DNA of 64,000 bases. Source: Bog-756 sp963725275. Its GTDB lineage: Bacteria > Actinomycetota > Acidimicrobiia > Acidimicrobiales > RAAP-2. The stretch lies in contig CAVRXS010000007.1 of NCBI GenBank assembly GCA_963725275.1, positions 124,001-188,000 of the forward strand. Direction: 5' to 3'. The notes under the pieces are model-generated. The model made no database searches. It saw only the letters and a program-made list of their open reading frames with translations, and was not told the DNA's origin. Of this stretch, positions 1-8,678 are shown in pieces. A program made the position numbers and the translations under genes. Numbering within the stretch: the stretch's first letter is position 1; the number at the start of each line of letters is the position of its first letter.

Positions 1-45
1 GAGCCGGCACCAGCGCCGGTGCCGGCGGCGGGAGTCGCCACGTGA
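1..45 (+). CDS. C-terminal end of an upstream gene (partial)
   Basis: An open frame enters from the left edge and ends at TGA 43-45. Its last 14 residues are rich in alanine and proline (EPAPAPVPAAGVAT). The stop overlaps the GTG start of the next gene as GTGA, so the two are probably translationally coupled. Because the next gene is a LivG-type ATPase, a branched-chain amino acid permease of the LivM type is the likely partner, but that is inferred from context only. Confidence 0.5.
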   Translation, partial: EPAPAPVPAAGVAT

Positions 46-926
46 GCGACCCACTCCCGCGGGACCACTCCGGGGGGCCGGCACGGCTCGACGTCCGCGG
101 GGTGGCCGTCCAATTCGGTGGTGTCCTGGCGCTCGACTTCGTCGATCTCGTCGCCGAGCCGGGGTGGATCGTCGGCCTCATCGGTCCGAACGGCTCGGGC
201 AAGACGACCTTGCTCAATGTGATCTCCGGCCTGATCACCCCGCGGGCGGGGTCGGTCTCTCTCGACGGCGTCGCACTCGACGGCTACCTGCCCGAGGAGC
301 GGACCGGTATCGGGGTCGTCCGGTCCTTCCAGGACTGCCGGCTCTTCCCCGACCTGCAGGTGGAGGACGTCCTGCTGGTCGCGCTCGACGCCCAGCGGCC
401 GGTGGGTGTCGCGTCGTCCACGCTGCAGATGCCGTGGGCCCGCCACTCCGAGCGGTCCAAGCGCGCCGAGGTGGACGAAGTGATCAGGTCGTTCGGCGTC
501 GGGCCGTTCCGGCACCATCGCATCTCCGAGCTGTCGACCGGAACCAGGCGGGTCGTGGATCTGGCCTCCATCGTGCTGGCCCGACCCCGACTCCTCCTAC
601 TCGACGAACCGACCGCCGGGATCGCCCAGCGCGAGGCGGAGGCGTTCGTCCCACTGCTGTCCCGACTGCGCGACGTGGCCGATACCACCATCGTGCTCGT
701 CGAGCACGATGTCCCGATGGTGTTCGAGCTGTCTACGAGGGTGGTGATGATGGAGTCCGGCTCGGTGGTGTCCTCGGGGACCCCCGACGAGGTGGCACGT
801 GATCCGCGGGCGGTCGCCGCATACCTGGGTGCCAGCGAAGCTGCGTTGTCGGTCTCCGGGGCGGCACCGCCCCGCGTGCGCGGACCGGAGGAGTCGGGCG
901 GGCCAGCTCCGCAGGATGGGTCGTAG
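42..926 (+). CDS. ABC transporter ATP-binding protein, LivG type (branched-chain amino acid family)
   Basis: This is a 294-residue cytoplasmic ATPase of the HAAT (Liv) import family, which powers uptake of branched-chain amino acids or similar small amides and acids. Walker A GPNGSGKT is at about residues 48-55, and Walker B LLLLDEPT at about 183-190. The signature motif reads LSTGT rather than LSGGQ, and a switch histidine follows in VLVEHD. The C-terminal tail of about 40 residues is low complexity. The GTG start overlaps the stop of the upstream frame, so it is probably the last gene of a transport operon that begins outside the window. The substrate cannot be told from the sequence. Confidence 0.85.
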   Translation: MSDPLPRDHSGGPARLDVRGVAVQFGGVLALDFVDLVAEPGWIVGLIGPNGSGKTTLLNVISGLITPRAGSVSLDGVALDGYLPEERTGIGVVRSFQDCRLFPDLQVEDVLLVALDAQRPVGVASSTLQMPWARHSERSKRAEVDEVIRSFGVGPFRHHRISELSTGTRRVVDLASIVLARPRLLLLDEPTAGIAQREAEAFVPLLSRLRDVADTTIVLVEHDVPMVFELSTRVVMMESGSVVSSGTPDEVARDPRAVAAYLGASEAALSVSGAAPPRVRGPEESGGPAPQDGS

Positions 927-939
927 CCGTCGCCGCAGA

Positions 940-1791
940 TCAGCGCTTGGGCATCGCCGGACCGAAGGGCACGTCCCCCTTGAGGGTGACCCGGTGGGCC
1001 AGCCGGAGTGCGTCGCCGTAGTCGTCGATGGCGTAGTGGAGGGTGGCCCGGTTGTCCCAGAAGGCCACTGAGCCGGGCCGCCAGCGGAACCGGCAGGTGA
1101 GCTCCGGCTGCTGACAGTGGCGGTAGAGCATGTCGAGTACGGCAGCGCTCTCCTGCTCCGACAGCCCGAGGATGGTCTGGGTGAAGTGGGGGTTCACGAA
1201 GAGGCCGCGGCGACCGGTCTCTGGATGCGTGCGGACGATCGGGTGGATGCTGGGCAGCAGCTTCTCGAAGTGCTGGCCGTGCCAGTCGTACCCTCCCCGT
1301 TCGTCGACCTCGGCAGCGAACCACGGGTCGTGGTGTACCGCGATGAGGGTGTCGCACATGGTCCGCACCGGTTCGGACAGGCGGTCGTAGGCGTCCTGCA
1401 GGCTCGCCCAGCAGGTGTCGCCCCCGACCTCCGGGCACACGGTCATGTAGAGGATCGAGCCGAGGGGGGGCGTCGGCAGGAAGGTCACATCGGTGTGCCA
1501 CCAGTTGGCCCGGTCCTCGCGGCTGTCGATCGCCAGCACCTGTGGGTGCTCCTCGACGGCGGGGATGACCGGGTGTCCCTCGGTGAGCTCGCCGAACTGG
1601 CGGGCGAAGTCGGCCTGCTGACCCGGGGAGAGCTCCTGATCGCGGAAGAACACCACGTGGTGGGTGTTGAGGGTGGCACGCACCTCCTGCACCTGGGCGT
1701 CGCTCAAGGGGCGCGACAGGTCGAGGCCACCGATCTCCGCACCGATGATCGGGGACAGTGGACGGATCTCGAGCCGCTGGTCTACTGGCAT
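940..1791 (-). CDS. TauD/TfdA-family Fe(II)/2-oxoglutarate dioxygenase
   Basis: This 283-residue protein matches the taurine dioxygenase family, which uses Fe(II), 2-oxoglutarate and O2 to hydroxylate a substrate, often releasing sulfite or splitting an ether. The metal site is visible as His99-x-Asp101 in WWHTDVTF and the distal His252 in ATLHYA. Arg267, fifteen residues on, fits the 2-oxoglutarate-binding arginine. The chosen ATG gives the normal family N-terminus (LEIRPLSPIIGAEIGGLDL); a longer frame upstream adds unrelated low-complexity residues. CACACT lies six bases before the ATG and may be a weak -10. The actual substrate is unknown. Confidence 0.85.
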   Translation of the reverse strand: MPVDQRLEIRPLSPIIGAEIGGLDLSRPLSDAQVQEVRATLNTHHVVFFRDQELSPGQQADFARQFGELTEGHPVIPAVEEHPQVLAIDSREDRANWWHTDVTFLPTPPLGSILYMTVCPEVGGDTCWASLQDAYDRLSEPVRTMCDTLIAVHHDPWFAAEVDERGGYDWHGQHFEKLLPSIHPIVRTHPETGRRGLFVNPHFTQTILGLSEQESAAVLDMLYRHCQQPELTCRFRWRPGSVAFWDNRATLHYAIDDYGDALRLAHRVTLKGDVPFGPAMPKR

Positions 1792-1810
1792 ACCCCCAGT
1801 GTGGCCCGGC

Positions 1811-1863
1811 AGGGGTGGCCCCTCAACCCGGATCGTCCGACGCCGGGGAAGCTCCAGCCCCGG
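1811..1863. other. Two small hairpins in a divergent intergenic region
   Basis: The 206 bases between the dioxygenase and the esterase hold two perfect inverted repeats: AGGGG-TGG-CCCCT at 1811-1823 and CCGGGG with CCCCGG at 1843-1863 (nine-base loop). They could be operators or leader structures for the divergent genes. No convincing -10 or known riboswitch fold was recognised here. Confidence 0.3.
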
Positions 1864-1997
1864 AGGGCGGAAGAGGAGCGTCCCTTCCGGCTGTTCGGGG
1901 GGCGGGACGGCCCGTGTGGCAGCGTGGAGGGCGGCTCCGTCAGGGGCCGACCCGGATGGGAAGCCCGATTGGCAACCCGCAGGAGAGGACGACCACC

Positions 1998-3026
1998 GTG
2001 ACCACCGTGACACCCGAAGAGCCCCGGCAGCGGAACTTCTCGCCATGGTTCCAGGTGGTGACACGCCTGATGGCCACCGAGGAGGTCGACCCCCTGCCCG
2101 ACGAGGACCTCCCGAGCTTCGGCTCGTGGCGCTCCAGGTTCGAAGCCCGGTTCCAGAGCGCGCTCGAGCCGTGGCCCCGGGCCGTCCCCCTCGAGCTCGA
2201 GGTCGACGAGGGAGTGGCGTGCGACGGCTTCCGCCGACACCGCGTGGTCTTCGACTCCGAGGACACGATGTCGGTTCCGGCCTACCTCCTCGTGCCCGAC
2301 GGACGGCAGGAACCCGGGTCCGCCGTGCTGGCGGTCCACGGGCACGGTCCGGGGAAGTCGCGGATCTGCGGCATGTTGCCTGACGACCCGCCCGGCAACG
2401 ACTATGCGGTCCAGCTGGTCCGCCACGGCCACGTCGTCCTCGCGCCCGACCTGCGGTGCTTCGGCGAGCGGCTCGACTGGAACCCTCCGGATCACTACGC
2501 CTGCGACACCAACCTGGTCCACCAGTACATGGCCGGGTGGATCCCGCTCACCCAGAACCTGTGGGACCTCTCCCGGTGCCTGGACGTGCTGGAGGGACAT
2601 CCGCTCGTGGACGGGTCACGCATGGGCGTCGTCGGGTTCTCCTACGGCGGGACGGCCTCCCTCTTCCTGGCCGCCTGCGACCAACGCATTGCCGCCGCCG
2701 TCGTGAGCGGGTACTTCTCCTCGTGGTCCGAGGCACACCGGATGCCCTGGAACATGTGCGGCTCACAGGTGCTGCACGACATGCTCGGCCGGATGGAACA
2801 CGCCGACATCGGCGCCTTGATCGCCCCCCGACCGCTGTTCGTGGAGACCGGGCGCGACGATCCGCTCTTCCCTGTCGCAGCGGCCACCACGGCGGTTGCC
2901 CGCCTCCGTCGCGTGTACGACCACTTCGGGGCGGGCGAGCTCCTCGAGCACGAGGTGTTCGAGGGAGAGCACCAGTGGTACGGCGTGGGTGCACTCCGCT
3001 TCGTGGACGAGCGCTTGGACGGATAG
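1998..3026 (+). CDS. Alpha/beta hydrolase, acetyl esterase / dienelactone hydrolase-like
   Basis: The 342-residue product has an alpha/beta hydrolase fold of the Abhydrolase_7 / acetyl xylan esterase type. The nucleophile elbow GFSYGG places the serine at about residue 215. An aspartate follows in ETGRDDPLF and the catalytic histidine in FEGEHQWYG near the C-terminus. An oxyanion-hole motif, AVHGHGPG, lies at about residue 115. The GTG at 1998 was chosen because AGGAGAGG (1981-1988) sits nine bases upstream. No signal peptide is seen, so it acts in the cytoplasm. The ester substrate cannot be assigned. Confidence 0.8.
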   Translation: MTTVTPEEPRQRNFSPWFQVVTRLMATEEVDPLPDEDLPSFGSWRSRFEARFQSALEPWPRAVPLELEVDEGVACDGFRRHRVVFDSEDTMSVPAYLLVPDGRQEPGSAVLAVHGHGPGKSRICGMLPDDPPGNDYAVQLVRHGHVVLAPDLRCFGERLDWNPPDHYACDTNLVHQYMAGWIPLTQNLWDLSRCLDVLEGHPLVDGSRMGVVGFSYGGTASLFLAACDQRIAAAVVSGYFSSWSEAHRMPWNMCGSQVLHDMLGRMEHADIGALIAPRPLFVETGRDDPLFPVAAATTAVARLRRVYDHFGAGELLEHEVFEGEHQWYGVGALRFVDERLDG

Positions 3027-3030
3027 ATCG

Positions 3031-3055
3031 GCGAGCTGGTCGGAGCTCAGCTCGC
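3031..3055. terminator. Candidate bidirectional terminator hairpin
   Basis: GCGAGCT (3031-3037) pairs perfectly with AGCTCGC (3049-3055) across an eleven-base loop. It fills the 34-base gap between two converging genes. There is no T-run on either side, which is common in GC-rich actinobacteria. Confidence 0.45.
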
Positions 3056-3060
3056 GACGC

Positions 3061-3840
3061 TCACGGGGTGGCGGGCAGCTCGCCGGCCGAGTCGGCATCG
3101 AGGAAGATGGTGGCCTGTGGCGTGCGGCGGAGGATCGACGCCGGACACGAGGTCGCGACCGGGCCGTGCAATGCCGCCCGGACCGCGGGTGCCTTGCGCG
3201 CTTCGGGGACGATGGCCAAGACGCGCCTTGCGCGGAGCAGTGCGGGGATGGTGACGGTCATCGCCAGTGCCGGGACGTCCGCGTCGGTTGCGAAGTGCCC
3301 TTCCCCGACCTGCTGACGGCGACACGCCGCATCGAGCTCGACCACCTTGACGTCGAGCGGGTCGTCGAAGTCGGCGACACCCGGGTCGTTGAAGGCCAGG
3401 TGGCCGTTCTCGCCGATCCCGAGACAGCACAGGTCGAGCGGGTATGCGGCCAGCAGCTCGCTATAGCGCTCGCACTCGCGCGCCGGATCGGCACGTCCGT
3501 CCAGATAGTGGGCGGCCCGCGGATGGGTCGGCTGTTCGATCCGCTCCCGGATCCAGCGCTGGAAGCTCGCGGGGTGGTCGGGGCCGATCCCCACGTACTC
3601 GTCCATGTGGAAGACCACCACGTCCCCCCAGGGAATGCCCGCGGCGGGCTCGACCAGGCAGTCGACGAAGGCCAGCTGGGAGTTGCCGGTGGCGAACATG
3701 GCGTGGGCCTCGCCGCGTTGCGCGACGGCGTCTCGGAGCACGGCTGCTGCCTCCAGGGCCGCCGCTCGCGCCAGCGCCGCTGTGTCCGGAAGGACGCACA
3801 CGTCCGCGGGATCCAGCGTGCCGGGTCCTGGTCCGCTCAT
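3061..3840 (-). CDS. NagB-like glucosamine-6-phosphate deaminase/isomerase family protein
   Basis: This 259-residue protein belongs to the NagB/6-phosphogluconolactonase superfamily. The family motifs FHMDEYVG and GIGENGHLAFND are clear. NagB converts glucosamine-6-phosphate to fructose-6-phosphate and ammonia. In E. coli the second motif reads GNDGHIAFNE, so the catalytic aspartate and glutamate positions are asparagine and aspartate here. This variant occurs in a common NagB-like subgroup, so a related sugar-phosphate reaction is possible. The start at 3840 is supported by a -10-like TACAGT six bases upstream with no ribosome-binding site. No other amino-sugar gene is nearby. Confidence 0.75.
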   Translation of the reverse strand: MSGPGPGTLDPADVCVLPDTAALARAAALEAAAVLRDAVAQRGEAHAMFATGNSQLAFVDCLVEPAAGIPWGDVVVFHMDEYVGIGPDHPASFQRWIRERIEQPTHPRAAHYLDGRADPARECERYSELLAAYPLDLCCLGIGENGHLAFNDPGVADFDDPLDVKVVELDAACRRQQVGEGHFATDADVPALAMTVTIPALLRARRVLAIVPEARKAPAVRAALHGPVATSCPASILRRTPQATIFLDADSAGELPATP

Positions 3841-3846
3841 GGCAGC

Positions 3847-3852
3847 ACTGTA
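3847..3852 (-). promoter_or_regulatory. Candidate -10 element of a leaderless promoter (nagB-like gene)
   Basis: Read on the minus strand the hexamer is TACAGT, followed by six bases and then the ATG. With no Shine-Dalgarno sequence this fits a leaderless transcript. No clear -35 is seen. Confidence 0.5.
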
Positions 3853-3912
3853 GGGGACGCCGTCACCGATCGGCTCCGGCGCGCTTCGCTGCACGGGGAC
3901 CGGCCGGGGTCC

Positions 3913-3918
3913 TAGAGT
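3913..3918 (+). promoter_or_regulatory. Candidate -10 element (alcohol dehydrogenase operon)
   Basis: TAGAGT lies seven bases before the GTG at 3926, the spacing expected for a leaderless start. It is divergent from the nagB-like promoter 60 bases away. Confidence 0.45.
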
Positions 3919-3925
3919 GGCGGCC

Positions 3926-5089
3926 GTGCCGACGTCCGGGCACGCCCACGGGGCGCGCAGGAGCCGGCCTGACGGGGGAGGTGGCGTTCTGAGCGCACTA
4001 CCGGAGACGATGCCGGTCGCGGTCTACAGACGGCCGGGATTGGTGGAGGTCGAGGAGCGAGCGGTGCCGACGCCCGGACCCGGCGAGGTCCTGGTCGAGG
4101 TCGACCACTGCGGGATCTGCGGGTCGGACATCCATCTCATGTTGGAGGGATGGGCGGGCCGTCCGGGCCTGGTGGCAGGCCACGAGTTCACCGGCAGCGT
4201 GGCCGCTGTGGGCGACGGCGTACAGGGGTGGGCCCCCGGCGACCCGGTGGTGGGCGGCCCCTCCCCGCGCTGCGGCCGCTGCCGGCGCTGCCTCGAGGGG
4301 AAACCGTCGCAATGCGAGGACCGCGGCTCGGTCGTCGACAACCGGGACGGTGCATTCGCCGGCTACGTGCTGGTGTCGGCCGCGTCGCTGTTGCGCCGGC
4401 CACCGCAGCTCACCGCGCGCAGTGCCGCGCTGGCGGAGCCGCTTGCCGTCGCGCTCCACGGGCTGACCCGGTCGGGCGTGGCCCGTGGCGATTCGGTCAT
4501 GGTCATCGGTGCGGGACCGATCGGCGCGCTGTCCATCGCCGCACTGGTGGCCCGGGGCATCGGGCCGGTCATCGCCGTCGAGCCCGGAGAACGACGCCGC
4601 CGGCTGGCCCGTGACCTCGGTGCCTCCGAGGTGCTGGATCCGTCCGCGCTCGAGACCTTCCCGAGCTGGGAGCCCGAGCGGCTGGCGGAACGCGCCGTGC
4701 ACGTGGTGCTCGAGTGCTCGGGGAAGAAGGCGGCGATGGAGGCCGGGTTCCAGCAGCTGCTGCGCGGCGGCACCCTTGCGCTGGTCGGGGCCGGGATCGA
4801 TCAGCCCACGTTCGACCCCAATCGCTGGATCCTCAACGAGCTCTCCGTCGTCGGGTCCTTCGTCTACGACCAGGATGGGTTCGCCGACGCACTCGAGCTC
4901 CTGGCCTCGGATGGGTTCCCGACCGATCTGATCATCGAGGCGGACGACGTGCCCCTCGACGGCATCTCCGAGGCGCTCTCCGGTCTGGCCCGCGGCCGCT
5001 TCGCCGGCAAGGTGATGGTGGTGCCCCGGTTGTCGGAGGGCGCAGACGGCACGTCGACCGCTCGCGGGAACGGTTCGGAGGACCGATGA
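3926..5089 (+). CDS. Zinc-dependent medium-chain alcohol dehydrogenase
   Basis: This is an MDR-superfamily dehydrogenase that oxidises an alcohol or polyol with NAD(P). The catalytic zinc site GICGSD and the GHEFTG histidine motif lie in the N-terminal half. A structural-zinc-like cysteine cluster (CGRCRRCLEGKPSQC) follows, then the Rossmann motif GAGPIGAL. The start is uncertain. The GTG at 3926 has a leaderless-type -10 upstream but adds 28 low-complexity residues. Family similarity begins at ATG 4010, which has only a close GGAG. The gene opens an operon whose next two genes overlap it by ATGA, so its substrate may be shared with the VOC and LLM proteins. Confidence 0.8.
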   Translation: MPTSGHAHGARRSRPDGGGGVLSALPETMPVAVYRRPGLVEVEERAVPTPGPGEVLVEVDHCGICGSDIHLMLEGWAGRPGLVAGHEFTGSVAAVGDGVQGWAPGDPVVGGPSPRCGRCRRCLEGKPSQCEDRGSVVDNRDGAFAGYVLVSAASLLRRPPQLTARSAALAEPLAVALHGLTRSGVARGDSVMVIGAGPIGALSIAALVARGIGPVIAVEPGERRRRLARDLGASEVLDPSALETFPSWEPERLAERAVHVVLECSGKKAAMEAGFQQLLRGGTLALVGAGIDQPTFDPNRWILNELSVVGSFVYDQDGFADALELLASDGFPTDLIIEADDVPLDGISEALSGLARGRFAGKVMVVPRLSEGADGTSTARGNGSEDR

Positions 5090-5532
5090 CCCACCCCTAC
5101 TATCCGACCGGCACCCCCCGGTTCAATCACGTGGCCATGAGCCTCGAGCCCGATCTGCTCGACCGGACCCACCGGGAGGAGATCTGCCGGTTCTTCGGCG
5201 AGGTGTTCGGCTTCGATGAGATCGACGTGCTGACCGTCGACCGGCGCAGGTTGGTCCTCTCGTGCGTCCACTGGGACCAGTTCCTCTTCCTGGTGGCCGA
5301 GGACGAGCCCATGCGCTGTCCGCGGATGGACCACTTCGGCTTCTCGGTGGGCTCGCTGGCAGAGCTCACGGCAGCACGAGACCGGGCGGTCGAGTACCTG
5401 GCCAAGGACGACCGGGTCGACCTCATCGATCTGCGCGTCGACGATCAGGGAATGGTCAAGATCCACTCGTTCTACGTCGGGTACCTGCTCCCGATGCTGC
5501 TCGAGGTGCAGTGGTGGGAGTTCGCATCATGA
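5086..5532 (+). CDS. VOC (glyoxalase/dioxygenase fold) protein
   Basis: This 148-residue protein has the vicinal-oxygen-chelate signature. A first half opens with FNHVAMSLE, and a second opens with MDHFGFSVGS, each giving a histidine that could bind metal. Members include glyoxalases, extradiol dioxygenases and epimerases. It is unusually rich in aromatic residues at the C-terminus (EVQWWEF). It overlaps both neighbours by ATGA, so it is tightly coupled to the dehydrogenase before and the LLM oxidoreductase after. The exact reaction is unknown. Confidence 0.65.
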   Translation: MTHPYYPTGTPRFNHVAMSLEPDLLDRTHREEICRFFGEVFGFDEIDVLTVDRRRLVLSCVHWDQFLFLVAEDEPMRCPRMDHFGFSVGSLAELTAARDRAVEYLAKDDRVDLIDLRVDDQGMVKIHSFYVGYLLPMLLEVQWWEFAS

Positions 5533-6518
5533 TCGGTCCGCTCGAGATCGGCGTCTTCGTCCCCCAGGGTTGGAAGCTCGAGTACGAGGGCTGGAGCGGA
5601 CCCGATGCATGGGCCCGCTCGGTCGAGCTCGCCCAGCTGGCCGAATCGATCGGGTATGACCATCTGTGGGTCTACGACCACGTGGAGACCGTGCCCCGGC
5701 GTCGGCCGAGCCACGTCTTCGAGGCCTTCACCATGTTGGCCGCACTCTCCCAGCGCACGACGGGCGCGAGGCTCGGCCAGTTGGTGACCTGTGCGTCGTA
5801 TCGGAACGCGGGCCTGCTGGCCAAGGAGGCCGCGTGTATCGACGTGTACTCGGGTGGGCGGCTGATCCTCGGTCTGGGGGCGGGGTGGTTCCACGAGGAG
5901 TACCACTCCTACGGGTACGAGTACCCGTCCGATCGCGAGCGCCTCGCCGTGCTCGACGAGACCCTCGACGTGGTCCGCCGGCTGTGGTCCGAGGAGACGG
6001 TCTCCCACCACGGCGACCACCTCCACCTGGACGGCGCCTACTGCGATCCGAAGCCGGTCCAGCAGCTCCCCCCGATCCTGGTGGGTGGGGGAGGGGAGCG
6101 GGTCACCCTGCGGATCGCAGCACAGCGGGCCGATCTCACCAACTGGCAGGTCGGGCTCGAGGGATTCCAGCGCAAGTCCGGCGTCCTCGAACGATTCTGC
6201 GGAGAGGTCGGGCGGTCCTTCGAGACCATCACCCGTACCCACGGCCCGGACTGCCGGATCTTCGACACCGAGGCGGAGACGCTCGCCTGGTGCGAGTCCG
6301 GCGGCGGCGGCGATCTCTGGGGCAACACGCCGACCGCGACCTACCTGGCCGACAACCTGGTGGGTACGGTCGAACAGGTGGCCGAGAAATCCCAGGCCTT
6401 CGTCGACGCTGGCTGCCGGGGCTTCATCCTGTGGCTGCGCGACTACCCCTCGGACGAGACGCTTCGGCGCTTCATGGCAGAGGTCGTCCCCCTGCTCCGT
6501 GTCCCCGCCCTCGCGTAG
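5529..6518 (+). CDS. LLM-class F420-dependent oxidoreductase
   Basis: This 329-residue luciferase-like TIM-barrel protein resembles F420-dependent oxidoreductases. Typical blocks are EIGVFVPQG at the start, AESIGYDHLWVYDH, YSGGRLILGLGAGWF and DPKPVQQLPPILVGGGG. The start overlaps the VOC gene stop by ATGA, the third coupled gene in a row. The family uses F420 or FMN to reduce or hydroxylate diverse substrates, so the context suggests a short pathway with the dehydrogenase and VOC protein. No F420 biosynthesis gene is in the window. Confidence 0.8.
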   Translation: MIGPLEIGVFVPQGWKLEYEGWSGPDAWARSVELAQLAESIGYDHLWVYDHVETVPRRRPSHVFEAFTMLAALSQRTTGARLGQLVTCASYRNAGLLAKEAACIDVYSGGRLILGLGAGWFHEEYHSYGYEYPSDRERLAVLDETLDVVRRLWSEETVSHHGDHLHLDGAYCDPKPVQQLPPILVGGGGERVTLRIAAQRADLTNWQVGLEGFQRKSGVLERFCGEVGRSFETITRTHGPDCRIFDTEAETLAWCESGGGGDLWGNTPTATYLADNLVGTVEQVAEKSQAFVDAGCRGFILWLRDYPSDETLRRFMAEVVPLLRVPALA

Positions 6519-6539
6519 CAGGCATGGTGGGCTCGTGAC

Positions 6540-6561
6540 CTGATCGGGTCTGCGCGATCAG
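6540..6561. terminator. Candidate bidirectional terminator hairpin
   Basis: CTGATCG (6540-6546) pairs with CGATCAG (6555-6561) around an eight-base loop. It spans the junction of two converging genes and covers the stop codon of the minus-strand ligase. No T-run follows. Confidence 0.45.
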
Positions 6562-8229
6562 CCCCGGCCCGCCTCGTCGCGCAGCTGCTTCCGCAGCACC
6601 TCCTTCTTGACCTTGCCGGACGGTGTCCGCGGGAGGTCCTCGACGACCCGGAGCTGCTCCGGCCACTTCTGACGCGCAAGGCCGGATTCCGCCAGGCGCC
6701 GTTGCACGGCGGCCAGGTCGACCGATCCCCCCTCTCCGGACAGGCGCACGAACGCACAGGCCTGCTCACCGAGCCGTGGGTGGGGAGCTGCCACCACCGC
6801 CACCTCGGCCACCCCCTCCATGCCCGTCAGCTGTCCTTCGACCTCGGCGGCGCTGATGTTCTCGCCACCCCGGATGATCACGTCCTTCTTGCGGTCCGTG
6901 ATGGTGAGGTACCCGGAGGTGTCGAGGACGCCGATGTCCTCGGTGCGGTACCACCCCTCGTCGTCGAAGAGTGCGGCCGTGAGTGCCGGATCGGTGTAGC
7001 CCATGCAGCAGTCCGGTCCACGCGACCAGATCTCACCGGGCTCGCCGGGACCGACCGGTCGTCCGCCGTCGTCGAGGAGTCGGATCTCGACTCCCTCCAT
7101 GGGTCGCCCGTCGGTGTGGAGCCTGAAGTGCTCGGGGTCGGTGTGACGTGACCCGGTCACCGAGGGATGCTCTGTGGAGCCGTACATGCGGACGATCGAG
7201 ATTCCCTGGGCGGCGGCCCGCTCGGCGACCGACGTCGGCACCGTGGCCCCTCCCAGGCCGATGTGCTCCATGAGCCCGAGATGCCCCTCGGTGCGGTCCG
7301 GGTGGTCGAGCAGGCTGGTGAGGAAGAAGGTGGCCCCCGAGCCGCAGGCCAGCTGGAACTCGGTCATCAGCGCCGAGGATGCGAGCCGGGTCCCAGACGT
7401 CGACCAGGTGCACCGGGTTTCCCTTGAGCACCGGGATGAGCAGCGCACCCAGCATTCCCATTGCGTGGCCCACCGGTGCTCCCGTGAGGGTCGCCCGTCC
7501 GGCGGCGGCGTCCATGGCACCGAGCTGGCGGACCTCGGACCCGATGGTGCGGTGGGTGTGGATGACTCCCTTGGGATCGGCGGTGGTCCCCGAGGTGTAG
7601 GCGACGATCGCCGCGGAACTCGGATCGACGGAGAGCGGCCCCGCGATGGGCATGCCTGCCGCCTCGAGGTCGTCGAATGCCACCAGTCCCGAGGGGAGCG
7701 ATCCCGCCGGAGCGCCCACCACGGCGATCGTGTGGACGCCGTCGAGCGCTCCGCCCATCCGCCCGAGGCCGGCCAGGTGGTCGGTGCGGCCGAATGCGGC
7801 CGCCGTGACCAGGACCCGAACCCGGGTGCGACGGAGGATGTACTCGACCTCCTTCGAACCGTAGAAGTGGACGATCGGGACGATGACCGCTCCGAGGAGC
7901 GCACCCGCATAGAAGGTCACCGCCGCCTCGACCCAGTTCGGGAGCTGGAAGGCCACGGCGTCGCCAGGTTGCACCCCGCGATCGACGAGCGCACCGGCCA
8001 GCCGGCGGGCCCGCTCGTCGAGCTCGCCGAACGTGCCCGCCCAGGGTCGTTGCTCCGAGTGGATCCGGAACTCCTGTCCTGCAGAGGCCATCAGGGCGTG
8101 GTCGAGCTGCTCCCCGAGCGTTCGGTCGTCCCAGAGCCCCGCCGCGAGCCAGCGCCGCTCGAGCTCGGGTGGCACGCGACGGAGCGACCAGCCCTCTCCG
8201 GAGGGTGTCCGGTCGGCGGTCAGGCCCAC
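6558..8229 (-). CDS. AMP-dependent acyl-CoA synthetase (frame broken by +1 at about 7373)
   Basis: The gene encodes an adenylate-forming acyl-CoA ligase of the FadD/CaiC type that activates a carboxylic acid with ATP and CoA. The N-terminal half has the P-loop YTSGTTADPKG. The C-terminal half has YGSTEH, TGD-equivalent WYRTED, DRKKDVIIRGGENI and PRTPSGKVKKE with the adenylation lysine. The halves lie in different frames. Removing one C of the pair at 7373-7374 joins them as WDPARILALMTEF, as the family expects, giving about 556 residues. The GTG at 8229 has GGAGG four bases upstream and overlaps the stop of the ABM gene. Confidence 0.8.
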
Positions 8230-8522
8230 GGAGCCTCCGCCGGGGTCGCCTCGTAGACGGCCATGTCGACGTAGCGGGAGGGGACCGCGGGCTCCGGGGC
8301 GGACCCCGAGGAGCGGAGTCCGGCAAGATGTGCCTCGAGATCGCCCATCTGTTCCCAGCGTTCGAGGAGCCGCACCCGACCGGGGTCGGCTGCATCGGCG
8401 GCGAAGGAGTAGTCGAGGCACCCGGCTTCCGCGAGCGAGTGCGTCACCTGCTCCCGTCGGCTGTCGAGAAACCGGTTGCGGTCGCCTTCGGCGACCTCGA
8501 TCGTGCCGACAACGATGATCAT
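8220..8522 (-). CDS. Antibiotic biosynthesis monooxygenase (ABM) domain protein
   Basis: This 100-residue protein has the ABM ferredoxin-like fold pattern: MIIVVGTIEV, then a helix ending HSLAEAGCLDYSF, then LLERWEQMGDLEAHLAG. Such small dimeric proteins include quinone-forming monooxygenases (YgiN) and heme-degrading enzymes, and need no extra cofactor. An AAAGGA lies about nine bases before the ATG. It sits upstream of, and overlaps, the acyl-CoA ligase, so the two are probably co-expressed. The substrate is unknown. Confidence 0.7.
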   Translation of the reverse strand: MIIVVGTIEVAEGDRNRFLDSRREQVTHSLAEAGCLDYSFAADAADPGRVRLLERWEQMGDLEAHLAGLRSSGSAPEPAVPSRYVDMAVYEATPAEAPWA

Positions 8523-8678
8523 CTTCGGCGTCCTTTCCCCGGGCTTTCGACCGGGTGTACGGTCCTCGGTCCGGTGACCCTGCACACTACGATGGTCGCT
8601 GCCGACGCGGCAGGTGCCGCGGCGACCGGCGCGGGCGAACCGGCCGACACCGAACCGGCCGGTGATGGGGGACAGGTC

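Noticed and set aside
1792..1997. N-terminal extension of the esterase back to 1758
   Set aside because: The extension is low complexity and overlaps the divergent gene; AGGAGAGG marks GTG 1998 as the start.
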